A stretch of DNA of 64,000 nucleotides, taken from positions 67,160,274-67,224,273 of the forward strand of contig OZ035962.1 of assembly GCA_964034945.1 (NCBI GenBank), given 5' to 3'. Positions 61,038 to 64,000 of the stretch are shown in pieces; the first letter of the stretch is position 1, and the number at the start of each line of letters is the position of its first letter. This stretch comes from Chrysopilus asiliformis (Eukaryota; Arthropoda; Insecta; Diptera; Rhagionidae). The position numbers and the translations under genes are program-made. A model generated the notes under the pieces. That model saw only the letters and a program-made list of their open reading frames with translations, was not told the origin of the DNA and did not search any database.

Positions 61038-62105
61038 ACAGCACATGACTTTCTTATACAAAATCTACATTCCTGCGCAATTTACATTATGACCTGATAA
61101 ATAAAATATTGGTTTATATAAAAATATGATTTTTTCACAATTCAAAGTCCGAAAGATCTCGATAACGGTAAAATATACCAATTAACGGTAAAAGGCAAAA
61201 ATGTAGAGAATTCTAATATTACTTCTAATGTTTTTTTTCGAAATACCGTTAGTTTGCAAGGATTTCGCAAAAACTTTTTTTTTACTTTTAAATGAGAATA
61301 TCTCAATAATGGTAAAAGATAGCGGATAACAGTGAAAGACAAAATTATTCTCTTCAATTCATCTCATTTAACCATCTAAAACCCGTTAGTTTTCCAGGGA
61401 ATCGCTAAAAAATATCGAATTCTAGTAAAAGACTAAAGGGTAGGAAATTTTATTGTCTTACATAAGGCTACTGTAAAACGCCTAGTTTCGTCATAAATTG
61501 CAACATACTTGCGATTTTTAAACAGCAGCCATTTTGGTAGCTTCCACTAAACGGATTTCCAGCAAAAGTTTATAGGATCACCGCACTCCAGGACCGAACA
61601 TCACAAAATTTCATGGCTCTAGCTCTATTAGAGTTTGAGATATCTCGTACACAGTCTGACAGACTGATGACAGACTACTGACAGACTGCTGACAGACTAC
61701 TGACAAATTGCTAACAGACTGCTGACAGACTGCTGACAGACTGCTGACAGACTGCTGACAGACTGCTGACAGACTGCTGACAGACTGCTGACAGACTGCG
61801 GACAGACTGCTGACAGACTGCTAACAGACTGCTAACAGACTGCCAACAGACTGCTAACAGACTGCTAACAGACTGCTAACAGACTACCAACAGACTACCA
61901 ACAGACTGCTAACAGACTGCTAACAGACTGCTAACAGACTGCTAACAGACTGCTAACAGACTGCTAACAGACTACCAACAGACTACCAACAGACTACTAA
62001 CAGACTGCTAACAGACTGCTAACAAACTGCTAACAGATTGCTGACAGACTAACAGATAGTAAGATATTTTTGTAATATTGCTCCAATCGGCTGTATACGA
62101 TGACG
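61038..62105 (+). mobile_element. Repeat family C, copy 3, with minisatellite
   Basis: Starts GCACATGACTTTCTTATACA (61041) as in copy 1, with TTACATTATGACCTGATAAA and GATAACGGTAAAATATACC blocks. GACAGACTG is expanded to a 400-bp minisatellite, and TAATATTGCTCCAATCGGCT follows. In copy 1 the same place holds only two or three GACAGA units. Confidence 0.7.
61652..62056 (+). repeat. 11-bp minisatellite (GACAGACTGCT)n
   Basis: About 37 units of GACAGACTGCT, AACAGACTGCT and AACAGACTACC arranged in blocks: GACAGACTGCT types at the start, AACAGACTGCT in the middle and end, with ACC variants in two clusters. Confidence 0.95.
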
Positions 62106-62203
62106 AAGAATTTTACTAAAAAAATTTTTGTGTTCAAAATGCGATAGAATTTTTTTGTGATTATGGACGGGTTAGCAGAAAGGAAAATATTGCGATTTTT
62201 TAA

Positions 62204-62718
62204 CCCTTTCCCGCATGAATTTTTCTACTTGGCTGGAAATTTGGATTCCAAAGGAAAATCACATTCTTATCTTGGAAAAAACACTTGAAAACATCGGACA
62301 TCAAAATTATATAAAATTTAATGGGATTCTCCCATTTATCATCCATTCTAAATTACGGAATAACGGTAGTTTTCGTGTGGTAAATATAAAACTTACGGAT
62401 TATTTATCTTTTTTCTGTTACTACAAAATATCCAAAAGTAAAAATTTCACTAGTTTACCTTTATTATAGTAAAAACGAGCAAAACACAAAAATCATTAAA
62501 AATTTCAAACTAACTCCAAATGGAGTATCTTTGAATTTTTTCCCTTAAAAACTCTTGCTTTTATTGAAGATAATTTCTTCGGATTTTTTTTTGTGAATTC
62601 AGAGATTTACTGTTTATTTAGATCATTCCGTGTATAAATGGTTTTTACAGCCTCCCAATTTTTCTAAAACGATTATTTAAATAAGCATATCATATATGAT
62701 ATACGATGCAGTAAAGGG
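62204..62718. mobile_element. piggyBac-like MITE
   Basis: CCCTTTCCCGCATG ... ATGCAGTAAAGGG are inverted ends with TTAA at 62200-62203 and 62719-62722. An 84-codon + frame inside (from 62215) has no recognised family and is probably chance. Confidence 0.75.
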
Positions 62719-62722
62719 TTAA

Positions 62723-64000
62723 GTACATATATCTGTCGTAATTCTCTAAAGCTCAATAAAATCCGTTGAGTGGTTCAAGTTAGAGAGCGAAAAGGGGGCC
62801 AGAGGGGAAAAAGATTATCTAATTTTTTTGTGTCATATGCTCTCTAAAGAGTCCTGTATCCAATGGTGAAAACTTTATGAAAATCCGTAAACTTGTTTAT
62901 GAGATATCAGTCATAACCAGGGAGTCAGGGAAGATAGGAATTTCCTCTATCAGTATGGCCAAAAGCATCGGCGCCATCCTAAGTAATCCAACCCAATTAA
63001 TTTCAATATCCGGGCTCAGAAGATATAATGGAAAATCCTCTAATATTAACTATAGCCGAACGCATGCACTCTTCTTTTGTGAAAAATTGCAAAAAAAAAG
63101 AAATCAAAAATTATAAGTACATATTTAAAATTCAGATACAAAACTGTTGTGCAATTTATTGTAAATGCGGGTGCGATTTTTTATTATGTAATGTTAAGAA
63201 TGGTGTTAATTGTCTGTCATTAAGCCATAGAGATATGTTGAACTCATACGATTTCACTATACTTTGTTGGTCAATACTAAACTAAAAACTTCATTAGGAA
63301 AAATAATGATAACACCAAATGAAGCTTACTATAACAATAGCATATTAGATGAAAAATCATAAAGAGAAAATATTGAATAAGTGACTTCATAAATAAAGAT
63401 ATTTGTTATAGTATGACGACCTCAAAATTACTTGAACCCAAAGTAAAAAAACATTTTTATGTTGCGTTCATGATTATTACCTGGCTTCAGATCGCGAGTT
63501 TTTCTTTGACGATGATGATTTGGTCAGTATAAAAACACATTGATTTCTACTTTGCCGATATTTGATTTTTTTTTCGCTCTTTAAGTCTTTTCTTATATTT
63601 TTGGAAAAGGTGAAATTACATGGAATTCGCAAAAACCTAATAGGTAAAAATTTGGTGAAAAGATGAAAAAAGAAGGCTTGTTGATATTCCATTTATAAAA
63701 ATTTTCTGAAGATTTTTCGATCAAATGAAACCGAAATGAAAATTAATTCTTTGCCAAAAATACGCAAAGTATTTTACAATGACGTAACTTATTGACAAAC
63801 ATTAAAAACATTTTAATTATGTAGTACTTTCTTTCTATATATATTATAGACTTTTGATATATTGTTACATAGAAACTACGTAGTTAATTTTTTTTTTTGC
63901 AAAAGTGGAATTTTAAAATATTTTTAATATTAAGTTCGTTAAATAACAATTTATGAGTGTTCATTTTATTTTCGATAAGCTAAATTTATCATTTAATGCT
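62723..64000. other. Unassigned DNA
   Basis: A minus-strand stretch ending SSSSKKNSRSEA with donor GTAATA at about 63482 could be an exon end, but no acceptor is convincing. Nothing else is recognised. Confidence 0.35.

Noticed and set aside
61652..62056. CRISPR-like regular repeat
   Set aside because: Units are contiguous 11-bp minisatellite repeats without spacers, in a eukaryotic repeat.
63477..63530. Minus-strand exon ending SSSSKKNSRSEA with donor GTAATA
   Set aside because: The phase would fit the candidate exon at 50229-50340, but no good acceptor exists and the distance is 13 kb; evidence too thin for a feature.
1..64000. Bacterial-type operons, rRNA genes, origins
   Set aside because: The sequence has introns, insect transposons and no dense coding; nothing of this type is present.

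Overview
This is eukaryotic, almost certainly insect, DNA: AT-rich, with introns that have GT/AG borders, one conserved multi-exon animal gene, and a very dense layer of decayed transposable elements. The transposon mix is typical of insects: Helitron-like elements with (GTCT/GTCC)n cores, hAT, piggyBac-like, Tc1/mariner, pogo/Tigger, PIF/Harbinger with MADF or Myb partner proteins, and R1/I/Jockey-like LINEs. One Helitron-like family closely resembles Drosophila DINE-1/INE-1, and other repeats resemble dipteran mini-me elements. I therefore favour a fly (Diptera), without naming a genus.

The only gene I recognise with confidence is the 3' half of LRCH (leucine-rich-repeat and calponin-homology protein) on the + strand. 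It has eight exons between 6897 and 14484. They join in one unbroken frame of 452 codons plus stop and end with the CH domain. The leucine-rich repeats are not in the window, so 1-6896 is probably LRCH intron. The LRCH introns hold a Helitron helicase scrap, Tc1-derived MITEs, hAT copies and Helitron-like repeats.

From about 14.6 kb to 48 kb the window is transposon-dominated, with many insertions inside insertions. Landmarks are: a Helitron N-terminal fragment (17.9-18.3 kb); a PIF/Harbinger remnant with convergent transposase and partner ORFs (22.4-23.4 kb); a LINE tail ending in CCTAA repeats (30.6-30.8 kb); a Tigger-like element (30.9-31.7 kb); a TTA-flanked element carrying a MADF ORF (34.7-35.6 kb); a nearly full-length mariner-type element (35.9-37.2 kb); a hAT with a zinc-finger ORF inside a Helitron-like repeat (39.1-39.8 kb); a hAT containing two opposed DINE-like copies (41.7-43.3 kb); and a 5'-truncated LINE with its target duplication (47.3-48.0 kb). 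Two almost identical 384-bp palindromes lie at 16.4 and 46.8 kb.

The stretch from about 48.4 to 51 kb is comparatively free of recognisable transposons. It carries several short exon-like segments (minus strand at 48454-48551, 50229-50340 and 50735-50849; plus strand at 49903-49937) that may belong to one or two unidentified genes. The last 13 kb is again repeats: an internally deleted but open mariner ORF (51.5-52.1 kb), a four-layer nest (53.2-55.7 kb), a hAT (56.2-57.2 kb), piggyBac-like units nested three deep (58.3-59.2 kb), Helitron-like elements with a 120-bp tandem array (59.8-61.0 kb), and an 11-bp minisatellite (61.65-62.06 kb).

The main general observation is a large set of TTA/TAA-flanked elements. 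Each family has its own short motif repeated throughout its terminal regions, and two of them keep MADF or Myb/SANT-like coding remnants.
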